A DNA stretch of 46,574 nt from Erwinia mallotivora (GTDB lineage: Bacteria; Pseudomonadota; Gammaproteobacteria; Enterobacterales; Enterobacteriaceae): assembly GCF_000590885.1 (NCBI RefSeq), contig NZ_JFHN01000035.1:1-46574 (forward strand), read 5' to 3'. Each line of letters opens with the position of its first letter. The stretch's first letter is position 1. Shown piece by piece: positions 34,747-43,284 of this stretch. A program made the position numbers and the translations under genes. A model generated the notes under the pieces. The model had not been told where the DNA came from and searched no databases. It saw nothing but the letters and a program-made list of their open reading frames with translations.

Positions 34747-35783
34747 AACACAATAACCATCCCATCATTCTGGTCAGGAAAAAGAAGCATAAAGGCCATG
34801 AAGGCGGGCATGGTTCATGGAAGATTGCTTACGCTGACTTTATGACCGCGCTGATGGCGTTCTTTATGGTGATGTGGCTGATTTCCATCTCCACCCCTTC
34901 AGAGCGCGCCAGTATTGCGGAATATTTTAAAACCCCGCTGAAGGTGGCGCTGACCGGCGGAAGTCGCAACAGTGAAAGCGTCAGCGTCATCCCCGGCGGC
35001 GGCCAGGATGTGACACAGCAGAGCGGCGAAGTGCATAAAGTGGTCGATATGGATGCGGAAAAACGCAAGCTGGATGAGATCCGTCTTAACCGCCTGCGTG
35101 AAAAGCTGGATCAGCTGATTGAAGCCGATCCGCGACTGAAAGCGCTACGCCCGCATCTGATCATCAATATGGTGGAAGAAGGGTTACGTATTCAGATTAT
35201 CGACAGCCAGAACCGGCCGATGTTCAAAACAGGCAGTGCGGAGGTGGAACCCTATATGCGTGACATTCTGCGGGCGATTGCGCCAATCCTGAATGATATT
35301 CCGAACAAAATCAGTCTGGCCGGACACACCGATGATTTCCAGTATGCCACCGGTGACCGGGGATACAGCAACTGGGAACTGTCAACCGATCGCGCTAATG
35401 CTTCACGTCGCGAACTGGTGATGGGCGGGCTGGATGCCGGCAAGATGCTGCGGGTGCTTGGCATGGCTGACACCATGAAATTAAAAAATCGCGGCGCCAA
35501 TGATGCCGTTAATCGCCGCATCAGTTTACTGGTGTTGAACCATGACACCGAAATGCAGATTGAAAAAGAAAACTCGGAAAGTGACGCGGTTCAATTCAGC
35601 GGTGGCGACACAACCGGTCTTAAAGAAATAGTGGCACCGTCAATACCGTCGGATGCCAACAATAACCCAGCCCCTCAACCACCAAAGGCTGAGCCGGCAG
35701 CAAGCCAGACTGCACCGAGAGCATTTTCCTCGGGACGGCCTGATGCTGCGGCGCAGACCGGTCGCGACTCACAGCAGAGGTGA
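34743..35783 (+). CDS. motB: MotB, flagellar motor stator subunit
   Basis: 346 residues, somewhat longer than E. coli MotB (308) because of a Pro/Ala/Ser-rich C-terminal tail. A single membrane helix contains the proton-binding Asp32 ([13 protein letters not shown]). The periplasmic OmpA-like domain (about 150-265; [16 protein letters not shown] and [11 protein letters not shown]) anchors the stator to peptidoglycan. It is coupled to motA by ATGA, and cheA starts 5 bases after its stop. Confidence 0.95.
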   Translation: MKHNNHPIILVRKKKHKGHEGGHGSWKIAYADFMTALMAFFMVMWLISISTPSERASIAEYFKTPLKVALTGGSRNSESVSVIPGGGQDVTQQSGEVHKVVDMDAEKRKLDEIRLNRLREKLDQLIEADPRLKALRPHLIINMVEEGLRIQIIDSQNRPMFKTGSAEVEPYMRDILRAIAPILNDIPNKISLAGHTDDFQYATGDRGYSNWELSTDRANASRRELVMGGLDAGKMLRVLGMADTMKLKNRGANDAVNRRISLLVLNHDTEMQIEKENSESDAVQFSGGDTTGLKEIVAPSIPSDANNNPAPQPPKAEPAASQTAPRAFSSGRPDAAAQTGRDSQQR

Positions 35784-35787
35784 TACC

Positions 35788-37803
35788 GTGAGCATGGATA
35801 TCAGCGATTTTTATCAGACGTTTTTCGATGAGGCCGACGAGTTACTGGCCGACATGGAACAACACCTGCTGGGCCTCGACCCGCAGGAACCGGATGCGGA
35901 ACAGATGAATGCTATCTTCCGCGCAGCCCACTCAATTAAAGGCGGCGCGGGGACCTTTGGTTTCACTGTATTGCAGGAAACCACGCATATTCTGGAAAAC
36001 ATTCTTGACGGTGCCCGGCGCGGTGAAATGCAGCTGAGCACCGATATCATCAACCTGTTTTTGGAAACGAAAGATATTATGCAAGAACAGCTGGATGCCT
36101 ATAAAACCGCCTCGGAACCCGATGCCGCGACGTTTGAGTACATCTGTCAGGCGCTGCGTCAGCTGGCTCTGGAAGCCAAAGGCGAAACCATCGCGCCGGC
36201 GAAAAAGCTGGCAGCAGAGCCGCCTGTGGCGGCAGAAGCCACCTCTCCTGCGGGCCTGCGTCTGGCGCTGCTTGACCTGAAACCCGCTGAAATCCCGCTG
36301 ATGCTGGAAGAGCTGGGCAATCTGGGCAGCGTATCCGATGTGCTGAAAGGGGAAACCTCTGTTGAGGTGACGCTGGACTCGTCCGTCAGCCCCGATGATA
36401 TCGTGGCCGTGCTCTGCTTCGTGATTGACGAATCCCAGATTAAGTTCCTCAACGCCGGAGCCGAACCTGCTGCCCCTGCCGTTGAAGCGGCCGCACCAGC
36501 AGAACCGGTTGCTGAGGAAGAAGCGGCACCGGTAGCAAAACTTGCCAGCGTCAGCGAAATCACTCCGGCGGTGAAGCGCGAAGCGGCGAAAAAACCTGCC
36601 GCGCCGAAGGCCAGCGAATCCACCAGCATCCGTGTGGCGGTGGAGAAAGTAGACCAGCTGATTAACCTGGTGGGCGAGCTGGTGATCACCCAGTCGATGC
36701 TGGCACAGCGTTCTGGAGAGCTGGACCCGGTTGCGCATGGTGACCTGCTGAACAGCATGGGGCAGCTGGAGCGTAACGCGCGTGAAATGCAAGAGTCGGT
36801 GATGTCAATTCGTATGATGCCGATGGAGTATGTCTTCAGCCGCTTCCCGCGTCTGGTACGTGACCTTGCCAGCAAGCTAGGGAAAGAGGTGGAGCTGACT
36901 CTGCTGGGTAGCTCTACTGAGCTGGATAAAAGTCTGATTGAACGCATTATCGATCCGCTGACGCACCTGGTGCGCAACAGCCTCGACCACGGTATTGAGT
37001 CACCGGAAAAACGTCTGGCTGCCGGTAAAGCGGCGGTGGGTAATCTGACGCTCTCTGCGGAACACCAGGGCGGCAACATCTGTATCGAAGTGGTGGATGA
37101 CGGTGCCGGTCTGAACCGGGAACGTATTCTTGCCAAGGCGCTCTCTTCCGGCCTGCCGGTCAGTGAGTCGATGAGCGATGAAGAAGTCGGCATGTTGATC
37201 TTTGCGCCGGGCTTCTCGACGGCGGAGCTGGTGACGGACGTTTCCGGACGTGGCGTTGGCATGGACGTGGTGAAACGTAACATTCAGGAGATGGGTGGGC
37301 ATGTCGAAATTGCTTCGAAACAGGGCAAGGGCACCACTATCCGTATCCTGCTGCCGCTGACGCTGGCGATCCTCGACGGCATGTCAGTGCGCGTGGCGGA
37401 TGAAGTCTTTATTCTGCCGCTGAATGCGGTAATGGAATCCCTGCAACCGCAGGCAAATGACCTGCATCCGCTGGCCGGGGGCGAGCGCGTGCTGGAAGTG
37501 CGCGGTGAGTATCTGCCGCTGGTCGAACTGTGGAACGTCTTTGACGTGCAGGGCGCGAAAACTGAAGCGACGCAGGGCATCGTGGTGATCCTGCAAAGCG
37601 CAGGAAAACGCTATGCACTGCTGGTTGATCAACTGATTGGTCAGCACCAGGTGGTGGTAAAAAATCTGGAAAGCAACTATCGCAAAGTTCCGGGCATATC
37701 GGCAGCCACCATCCTCGGTGATGGCAGCGTGGCGCTGATCGTCGATGTATCGGCTTTGCAATCTCTCAACCGTGAAAAGCGTGTGGCGGGAGCCGCAGCC
37801 TGA
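35788..37803 (+). CDS. cheA: CheA, chemotaxis histidine kinase
   Basis: 671 residues (E. coli 654): HPt domain P1 with phosphorylated His48 (AAHSIKGGAGTFG), P2 CheY/CheB-binding domain (about 160-240), an Ala/Pro/Glu-rich linker, dimerisation P3, kinase P4 with the N-box HLVRNSLDHGIE and G-boxes DDGAGLN and GRGVGMDVV, and regulatory P5. Starts at GTG 35788 (VSMDISDFYQ) with AGAGG upstream. An internal start giving CheA-short, as in E. coli, is possible but was not located with confidence. Couples receptors to CheY and CheB, neither of which is in this window. Confidence 0.96.
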   Translation: MSMDISDFYQTFFDEADELLADMEQHLLGLDPQEPDAEQMNAIFRAAHSIKGGAGTFGFTVLQETTHILENILDGARRGEMQLSTDIINLFLETKDIMQEQLDAYKTASEPDAATFEYICQALRQLALEAKGETIAPAKKLAAEPPVAAEATSPAGLRLALLDLKPAEIPLMLEELGNLGSVSDVLKGETSVEVTLDSSVSPDDIVAVLCFVIDESQIKFLNAGAEPAAPAVEAAAPAEPVAEEEAAPVAKLASVSEITPAVKREAAKKPAAPKASESTSIRVAVEKVDQLINLVGELVITQSMLAQRSGELDPVAHGDLLNSMGQLERNAREMQESVMSIRMMPMEYVFSRFPRLVRDLASKLGKEVELTLLGSSTELDKSLIERIIDPLTHLVRNSLDHGIESPEKRLAAGKAAVGNLTLSAEHQGGNICIEVVDDGAGLNRERILAKALSSGLPVSESMSDEEVGMLIFAPGFSTAELVTDVSGRGVGMDVVKRNIQEMGGHVEIASKQGKGTTIRILLPLTLAILDGMSVRVADEVFILPLNAVMESLQPQANDLHPLAGGERVLEVRGEYLPLVELWNVFDVQGAKTEATQGIVVILQSAGKRYALLVDQLIGQHQVVVKNLESNYRKVPGISAATILGDGSVALIVDVSALQSLNREKRVAGAAA

Positions 37804-37827
37804 CTATAACCGATTAAGGGTATAACT

Positions 37828-38325
37828 ATGACTGGAATGGCAACTGTCACTAAACTTGCTGGCGAAACGGTAGGCCAGGAATTTTTGGTGTTCACACTGG
37901 GTAAAGAAGAATACGGTATTGATATCCTCAAAGTGCAGGAGATCCGCGGCTATGACCAGGTGACGCGCATCGCCAACACGCCACCGTTTATTAAAGGCGT
38001 GACTAACCTGCGCGGTGTGATTGTGCCGATTATCGACCTGCGCATTAAGTTCGAACAACCCGGTGTGCAGTACAACGACAACACCGTGGTGATCGTGCTC
38101 AATCTGCAACAGCGCGTGGTGGGGATCGTGGTGGATGGCGTCTCTGACGTGCTGTCACTGACTCAGGATCAGATCCGACCTTCCCCGGAATTCGCGGTCA
38201 CTATGTCTACTGAGTATCTGACCGGGCTGGGCGCGCTGGGCGAGCGGATGCTGATTCTGGTGGATATTGAGAAGCTGTTAAACAGCGAAGAGATGGCGTT
38301 GATGGATACGCTGCGCAGCGCCTGA
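37828..38325 (+). CDS. cheW: CheW, chemotaxis coupling protein
   Basis: 165 residues (E. coli 167), one SH3-like CheW domain that links CheA P5 to receptor tips. [47 protein letters not shown] and [21 protein letters not shown] are standard. It lies 24 bases after cheA in the same operon. A hairpin at 38346-38371 separates it from the chemoreceptor gene. Confidence 0.97.
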   Translation: MTGMATVTKLAGETVGQEFLVFTLGKEEYGIDILKVQEIRGYDQVTRIANTPPFIKGVTNLRGVIVPIIDLRIKFEQPGVQYNDNTVVIVLNLQQRVVGIVVDGVSDVLSLTQDQIRPSPEFAVTMSTEYLTGLGALGERMLILVDIEKLLNSEEMALMDTLRSA

Positions 38326-38345
38326 TCCTGACGGGCTGTGTCGCC

Positions 38346-38371
38346 GGGGCCTGAGTAGTCGGGCAGGCCCC
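38346..38371 (+). terminator. Hairpin between cheW and the chemoreceptor gene
   Basis: GGGGCCTG (38346-38353) pairs with CAGGCCCC (38364-38371), loop 10. No T-run; may reduce read-through or protect the mRNA end. Confidence 0.4.
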
Positions 38372-38555
38372 TCAGCTGACCAGTAATCCAGGCCCGTTAT
38401 TAAACGCGTTGCTCACCCCTTTTTCCCGCGATGAAATACTGCCACAACGATTAAGCCGGTATTTCAGTCTGACAAACCTGATTACAGCCACATAAAGAAT
38501 TTTATAACCACGCCGATACAGGCGTTACAGCGTCACTTTTTTACTGAGGTTTGCC

Positions 38556-40241
38556 ATGTTCAAACGTATCAAAGTCGTCACCAGCCTGTTGCTGGTGCTG
38601 CTGGTTTTAGGCTCGCTGCAACTGCTGGCCGGAGGGTTGTTCATTAATGCGCTGACCAGCGACAAAAATAACTTCTCCGTTGCGCAGAACGCCAGTGAGA
38701 ACGTATCGTCCTTCACCGATGCCTGGGTGCTGTTAAACCAGACCCGTATTGCGGTAAACCGGGGGATGCTGCGCCTGCAAACCGATGCGCAAAACGGCGG
38801 TGCCGCGCCGGTCACCAGTAACACCACCTCGCTCGCCACCATCAGCGCGCAGGGTAAAGAACTGCTGGCCAGTGCTGACAAAACCTTTGCTTTTTATCAG
38901 GCTATCCCCGATACCAAAGGCGTCGATGCGACCATAACCAAAACCATGGAAGACGATTACGTCGCCTATTCGCAGGCGCTGGCGCAGATGCTGCAACTGA
39001 TGGACAGCAGGCAGCTGGACCAGATGTTTAAGCTCAACGTGGAGCAGAACCAGAATAAACTGAAGGCTTCGTATACCGCCTGGCGCAGTGCGCAGAACGT
39101 GGTCACCTTGCAGGGTGTGGCGGATAACGACAAGGCGTACCGCACCATGCTGTGGGTTATCAGTAGCGTACTGGTGCTGGTGGTGGTCACCATCGTGCTG
39201 TGCTGGATTGGCCTGAACCGTATCCTGATCAAACCGCTGCAAACCAGTATTACGCATATCAGCCATATCGCTGGCGGTGACCTGACCCATCCGATTGAGG
39301 TGGAAGGGCGCAATGAGATGAGCCAGCTGGCCGGCAGTCTGCGAGATATGCAGCAGTCGCTGGTGCGTACGGTGAGTGACGTGCGCGACGGATCGGATGC
39401 GATCTATACCGGAGCCAGTGAAATCTCCGCCGGAAACAACGATCTCTCCGCGCGAACTGAACAGCAGGCGGCGTCGCTGGAACAGACCGCCGCCAGTATG
39501 GAGCAGCTGACCGCCACGGTGAAACAGAACGCCGAAAATGCCCGTCAGGCTTCGCAGCTGGCGCGCAGCGCTTCCGATACGGCGCTGAAGGGCGGCAAGG
39601 TGGTGGATGGCGTGGTGAAAACCATGAGCGACATTGCCGGTAGCTCGAAGAAAATTGCCGATATTACCAGCGTGATTGACGGTATTGCCTTCCAGACCAA
39701 CATTCTGGCGCTGAACGCGGCGGTGGAAGCGGCGAGGGCCGGGGAGCAGGGGCGCGGCTTTGCGGTGGTAGCCGGTGAGGTGCGCAATCTGGCACAGCGC
39801 AGCGCCCAGGCGGCGAAAGAGATTAAAGGACTGATCGAGGACTCCGTGGCGCGGGTGGACAGCGGTTCTGCGCTGGTCGGCACGGCGGGTGAAACCATGA
39901 CGGAAATCGTCAATGCGGTGACCCGCGTTACCGACATCATGGGTGAGATCTCATCGGCTTCAGACGAGCAGAGTAAGGGGATCGACCAGGTGGGCACGGC
40001 GGTGACCGAAATGGATCGCGTCACCCAGCAGAACGCCTCGCTGGTGCAGGAATCTGCCGCCGCCGCCGCCGCGCTGGAAGTTCAGGCCAGCCGTCTGACC
40101 CAGGCCGTTGCCGTCTTCCGGGTGAATAAGGCGGTTAACATCACGGCCCCTGTCGCGGCGCTGCCAAAACCGCTGCAACCTGCGCTACGTAAACCGGCTG
40201 TCACCCCGGTGGCCGGTGAGGGCAACTGGGAAACGTTCTAA
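38556..40241 (+). CDS. Methyl-accepting chemotaxis protein, Tsr/Tar class
   Basis: 561 residues: membrane helix 1 (about 8-30), periplasmic four-helix sensor (about 35-190), helix 2 (191-213), HAMP (about 214-265) and the long cytoplasmic signalling hairpin with the invariant tip [35 protein letters not shown] region. It ends in the NWETF pentapeptide that tethers CheR and CheB, so it is a high-abundance type receptor. Ligand-pocket positions carry Arg64, Asn68, Arg69 and Arg73, mixing Tsr- and Tar-like residues, so the ligand is not predictable. Start has TGAGG upstream. Confidence 0.94.
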   Translation: MFKRIKVVTSLLLVLLVLGSLQLLAGGLFINALTSDKNNFSVAQNASENVSSFTDAWVLLNQTRIAVNRGMLRLQTDAQNGGAAPVTSNTTSLATISAQGKELLASADKTFAFYQAIPDTKGVDATITKTMEDDYVAYSQALAQMLQLMDSRQLDQMFKLNVEQNQNKLKASYTAWRSAQNVVTLQGVADNDKAYRTMLWVISSVLVLVVVTIVLCWIGLNRILIKPLQTSITHISHIAGGDLTHPIEVEGRNEMSQLAGSLRDMQQSLVRTVSDVRDGSDAIYTGASEISAGNNDLSARTEQQAASLEQTAASMEQLTATVKQNAENARQASQLARSASDTALKGGKVVDGVVKTMSDIAGSSKKIADITSVIDGIAFQTNILALNAAVEAARAGEQGRGFAVVAGEVRNLAQRSAQAAKEIKGLIEDSVARVDSGSALVGTAGETMTEIVNAVTRVTDIMGEISSASDEQSKGIDQVGTAVTEMDRVTQQNASLVQESAAAAAALEVQASRLTQAVAVFRVNKAVNITAPVAALPKPLQPALRKPAVTPVAGEGNWETF

Positions 40242-40253
40242 TATCGTACCTCT

Positions 40254-40282
40254 GCAACCGGCTGCATCAGCCAGCCGGTTGC
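40254..40282 (+). terminator. Hairpin after the chemoreceptor gene
   Basis: GCAACCGGCT (40254-40263) pairs perfectly with AGCCGGTTGC (40273-40282). No T-run. It is at the point where the chemotaxis operon stops. Confidence 0.5.
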
Positions 40283-40480
40283 GCTATACCCACCATACAG
40301 ACCTTTTCTGATGCAACAGTCCACTTTGTTCCGGGAGCGGACATATGCACCGGGGCATCATAACTACCATCTGCTGCTGTAAGCGTTAAACACGGGCAAT
40401 CGGGAAACCGGTGAAAAGCTGATGCTGAAAGCGACCGATGACGGCGCGGAAATGCTGACCAGTCACTCTTTCCACCAAGC

Positions 40481-42403
40481 CTAGCGGCTCACCGTTCTGG
40501 AAAACTGCCACAGAAACCAGGGTGCGCCAATAAAGGCGGTCAACAGTCCGGCGGAAACCGGCCAGGGCCAGGCAATATTGCGCCCCAGCCAGTCGGCCAG
40601 CACCATCAGCGTTCCCCCGATCGGTGCGGCGGCGCAGAGCTGATGCCGCAATGCCCGCACGCCCAGCGACCTGGCACACTGCGGGGCCAGCAGGCCGATA
40701 AAACTCAGCGGCCCCACCAGCAGCGTGCCGGCGGCGGTAAGTAGCGATATCAACAGCAGCACCAGCAGATTGGTGCGCGATAAATGGATTCCCAGCGACT
40801 GCGCGGTGAGCTGGCCGAGGCCGAGCAGCTGTAGCCAGCGTTGCATCAGCAGCGCCAGCGGGCACAGCACGACGGCGGCAATCAGGGCTTCAATCGCCAT
40901 TTCGGCATTAATCCCGGCGGTAGAGCCGGTGCTCCAGTTCAGCAGCATCAGCGCACGCGGATCGCCGCTGAGCATCAGCAGCATATTCAGCGCCCCGGCC
41001 AGGCTGGTCAGGCTCAGGCCGATCAGCACCACCTTCTGCGGGTTAAACCGGCTGCGTGCGCCAAACACTAACAGCAGCAGCATGGCGATGATGCTGCCCG
41101 CTATCGCCGACGGCAGCATCGCGGCCATTGGCAGCGGCGTGAACAGAACGGTCAACAGCACCGCCAGCACGGCACCGCTGCTGATGCCGGTCAGCTCCGG
41201 GCTGGCCATGACGTTGCCGGTCAGCCGCTGGATCAGTACGCCCGCGCAGGCCAGCATTACTCCGGCACAGAGCGCGCCGGTCATTCTCGGCCAGCGCCAG
41301 GCCAGCAGGTGTGAGGTCAGCGCACCCGGCGGTTCGCGGTTCAGCCATAGCGAAGCAGGCAGCGCCAGCGCTAAAAGCAGCAACAAAATGCCCAGCTGTC
41401 GGGTATTAAACCGCGTAACCGCCGGGGCGGCAGGCTGAACTACCGGTGACCCCGTCACCCGCTGGCGTAACAGCAGCACCAGCAGCAGCGGTGCACTGAG
41501 CAGCGCGGTGACCGCTCCCGTCGGAATATCCCCGGCGGCGGGGGAAAAGCGCAGCGCCAGCTGATCGACCAGCGTCAGCATCACTGCGCCGGTCAGCACC
41601 GTGGCGATCAACTGATGCAGAAAACGGCGGATGCCGCTGGCTCTGACGATAGCGGGGGCGGCCAGGCCGATAAAGCTGATTATGCCCACCTCGCTGGTGA
41701 TAATGGCGCTGAGCACTACCGCCACGCTCAGCGTCGCAATGCGCACCTTCAGCACCGAAATCCCCAGCGCGCTGGCCTGCTGCTCTGACAGGCTGAGCAC
41801 GGCCAGCGGCCTGACCAACAGCAGGCTGAAAATCAGGGCAGAGCACAGCGCGAGCGCCAGCACGATACTGCTGCGCCAGCCGCTTTGCGGTAACGCGCCG
41901 GCCTGCCAGCTGAAAAGATCGCTGAGGTAATCGTGATTGAACAGCACCAGCAGGGTATTCAGCGCGTTGCCGTACAGGCTGAGCACCATTCCGACCAGGA
42001 TCACGCTGAGCGGCGCAAAACGGTGGCCCGCAGTGAGTTTCATCAACAGCAGGACGGCGATAGCCGAACCGGACAGCGCCAGAACAGGCAGGCCGAGGGC
42101 CAGCAGGCCGGGCGCGAAGACCAGGGCAGCGGACATCGCCAGATTAGCCCCGGCGGCCACGCCGAGCGTACCCGGTTCGGCCAGCGGATTTTGCAGCACC
42201 TGCTGAAACAACAGGCCGGCCAGCGCCAGGCCCGCGCCGCACAGCAGGCTGACCAAAACGCGTGGCAGAAAGCTCTGGTCCAGCAGCAGGGTGGCAAGCG
42301 ATGACGGATAGCGTGCCATCAGCGCGAAATAATTGAACGCCACGCAGGCCAGGGCGGCGGCAAAGCAGAAAAGCAGGATACCGGCTGCGGTAGCAGATCT
42401 CAT
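40481..42403 (-). CDS. FhuB-like fused siderophore ABC permease
   Basis: 640 residues, two FecCD-type permease halves fused in one chain, as in FhuB (E. coli 660). About 20 hydrophobic helices. Each half has the conserved cytoplasmic loop for the ATPase, FIGLAAPAIVR in the first and FIGLLAPQCAR in the second, plus the GTLG/ELTGI segments. It transports iron(III)-hydroxamate-type siderophores across the inner membrane. Its ATG overlaps the FhuD-like gene stop (ATGA). It is the last gene of the minus-strand operon; no FhuC-like ATPase follows. Confidence 0.92.
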   Translation of the reverse strand: MRSATAAGILLFCFAAALACVAFNYFALMARYPSSLATLLLDQSFLPRVLVSLLCGAGLALAGLLFQQVLQNPLAEPGTLGVAAGANLAMSAALVFAPGLLALGLPVLALSGSAIAVLLLMKLTAGHRFAPLSVILVGMVLSLYGNALNTLLVLFNHDYLSDLFSWQAGALPQSGWRSSIVLALALCSALIFSLLLVRPLAVLSLSEQQASALGISVLKVRIATLSVAVVLSAIITSEVGIISFIGLAAPAIVRASGIRRFLHQLIATVLTGAVMLTLVDQLALRFSPAAGDIPTGAVTALLSAPLLLVLLLRQRVTGSPVVQPAAPAVTRFNTRQLGILLLLLALALPASLWLNREPPGALTSHLLAWRWPRMTGALCAGVMLACAGVLIQRLTGNVMASPELTGISSGAVLAVLLTVLFTPLPMAAMLPSAIAGSIIAMLLLLVFGARSRFNPQKVVLIGLSLTSLAGALNMLLMLSGDPRALMLLNWSTGSTAGINAEMAIEALIAAVVLCPLALLMQRWLQLLGLGQLTAQSLGIHLSRTNLLVLLLISLLTAAGTLLVGPLSFIGLLAPQCARSLGVRALRHQLCAAAPIGGTLMVLADWLGRNIAWPWPVSAGLLTAFIGAPWFLWQFSRTVSR

Positions 42404-43284
42404 TTTTCCGCCTCCAGCGCCCGGGTAATGTCCCCGGCCAGCGCCAGTCCGGTAGCGAGGCCACCAAAGGGGAAAAAATGCGCCAGATGCGTGACGCGGT
42501 CACTTTTAAACAGCGGCAGCTGCTGCCATAGCCCGTCGGGCTGCCTTGCCCGCATCAGCCGGGTGATCGCGGTGGGTAATTCGGTAAAGAACAGCCGGTC
42601 GCAGGGCAGATCCGCCAGTTCCTCAATACGCACGCGGGCAATATGGGCGGCATTTACCGCCTTTTGCCAGGCGTTGCGTAGCCCAAGCTGGCGGAGCACC
42701 GCATCCGCCAGACTGCCGCGACCATAGATCGTGGCGTATTTGCCGTCCTGATCCAGTACCATTACCAGCACCCGTGCCTGCTGATGTGCCTTAATCCGCT
42801 GGCGGAGATCGTTCATCTCCAGCTGCACCTGCTGCAACCAGCGCGTGGCGGCAGCCTCTGCGCCAAGCCGATGCCCGGTTCGCTGCGTCCAGTCGTGCAG
42901 CGCCTGCCACGGATTGCCCGAGGTATACCAGCCCGATACCGTTTCCAGCGGAGCAAGGGTCGCCATTTTTGCCATCACCGGCGCGGCGAGCTCATCGCTG
43001 ATAATCAGCGACGGCCGCAGAGCATCGAGCAGTTCCATATTGGGTTCCCAAAACGGCCCGATGTCCTGCACGCGGTCAGGCAACACCGGCTGCGGGATGC
43101 GGCGTCGAAAATAGCCGCTATCGGAAATCGCCAGCGGCGTGATGCCGATGCTGAGCAGCGTTTCCGCCGCCGCCCAGTTAATTGCCACGATACGCTGCGG
43201 GTCCACCGTCGGCAGACCTGCATGCGCCGCCAGCGGCAGCATCAACAGCATTTTCAGACAGCGACGGCGGCTGAACCCGGCCAT
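42400..43284 (-). CDS. FhuD-like periplasmic siderophore-binding protein
   Basis: A 294-residue cluster-III (BtuF/FhuD) binding protein. Signal begins FSRRRCLKMLLMLPLAAHA with a twin-arginine-like SRRRCLK, like the SRRRLLT of E. coli FhuD. Core motifs RIVAINWAAAETLLSIGITPLAI, WEPNMELLDALRPSLIISD and a GRGSLADAVLRQLGLRNAW segment fit siderophore binding proteins. It delivers ferric siderophore from the receptor to the permease. Coupled by ATGA overlaps to both neighbours. Confidence 0.9.
   Translation of the reverse strand: MAGFSRRRCLKMLLMLPLAAHAGLPTVDPQRIVAINWAAAETLLSIGITPLAISDSGYFRRRIPQPVLPDRVQDIGPFWEPNMELLDALRPSLIISDELAAPVMAKMATLAPLETVSGWYTSGNPWQALHDWTQRTGHRLGAEAAATRWLQQVQLEMNDLRQRIKAHQQARVLVMVLDQDGKYATIYGRGSLADAVLRQLGLRNAWQKAVNAAHIARVRIEELADLPCDRLFFTELPTAITRLMRARQPDGLWQQLPLFKSDRVTHLAHFFPFGGLATGLALAGDITRALEAEK

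Noticed and set aside
40310..40480. Plus-strand peptide fragments after the chemoreceptor gene as a cheR or receptor remnant
   Set aside because: Interrupted by stops and not recognisable as any chemotaxis protein.
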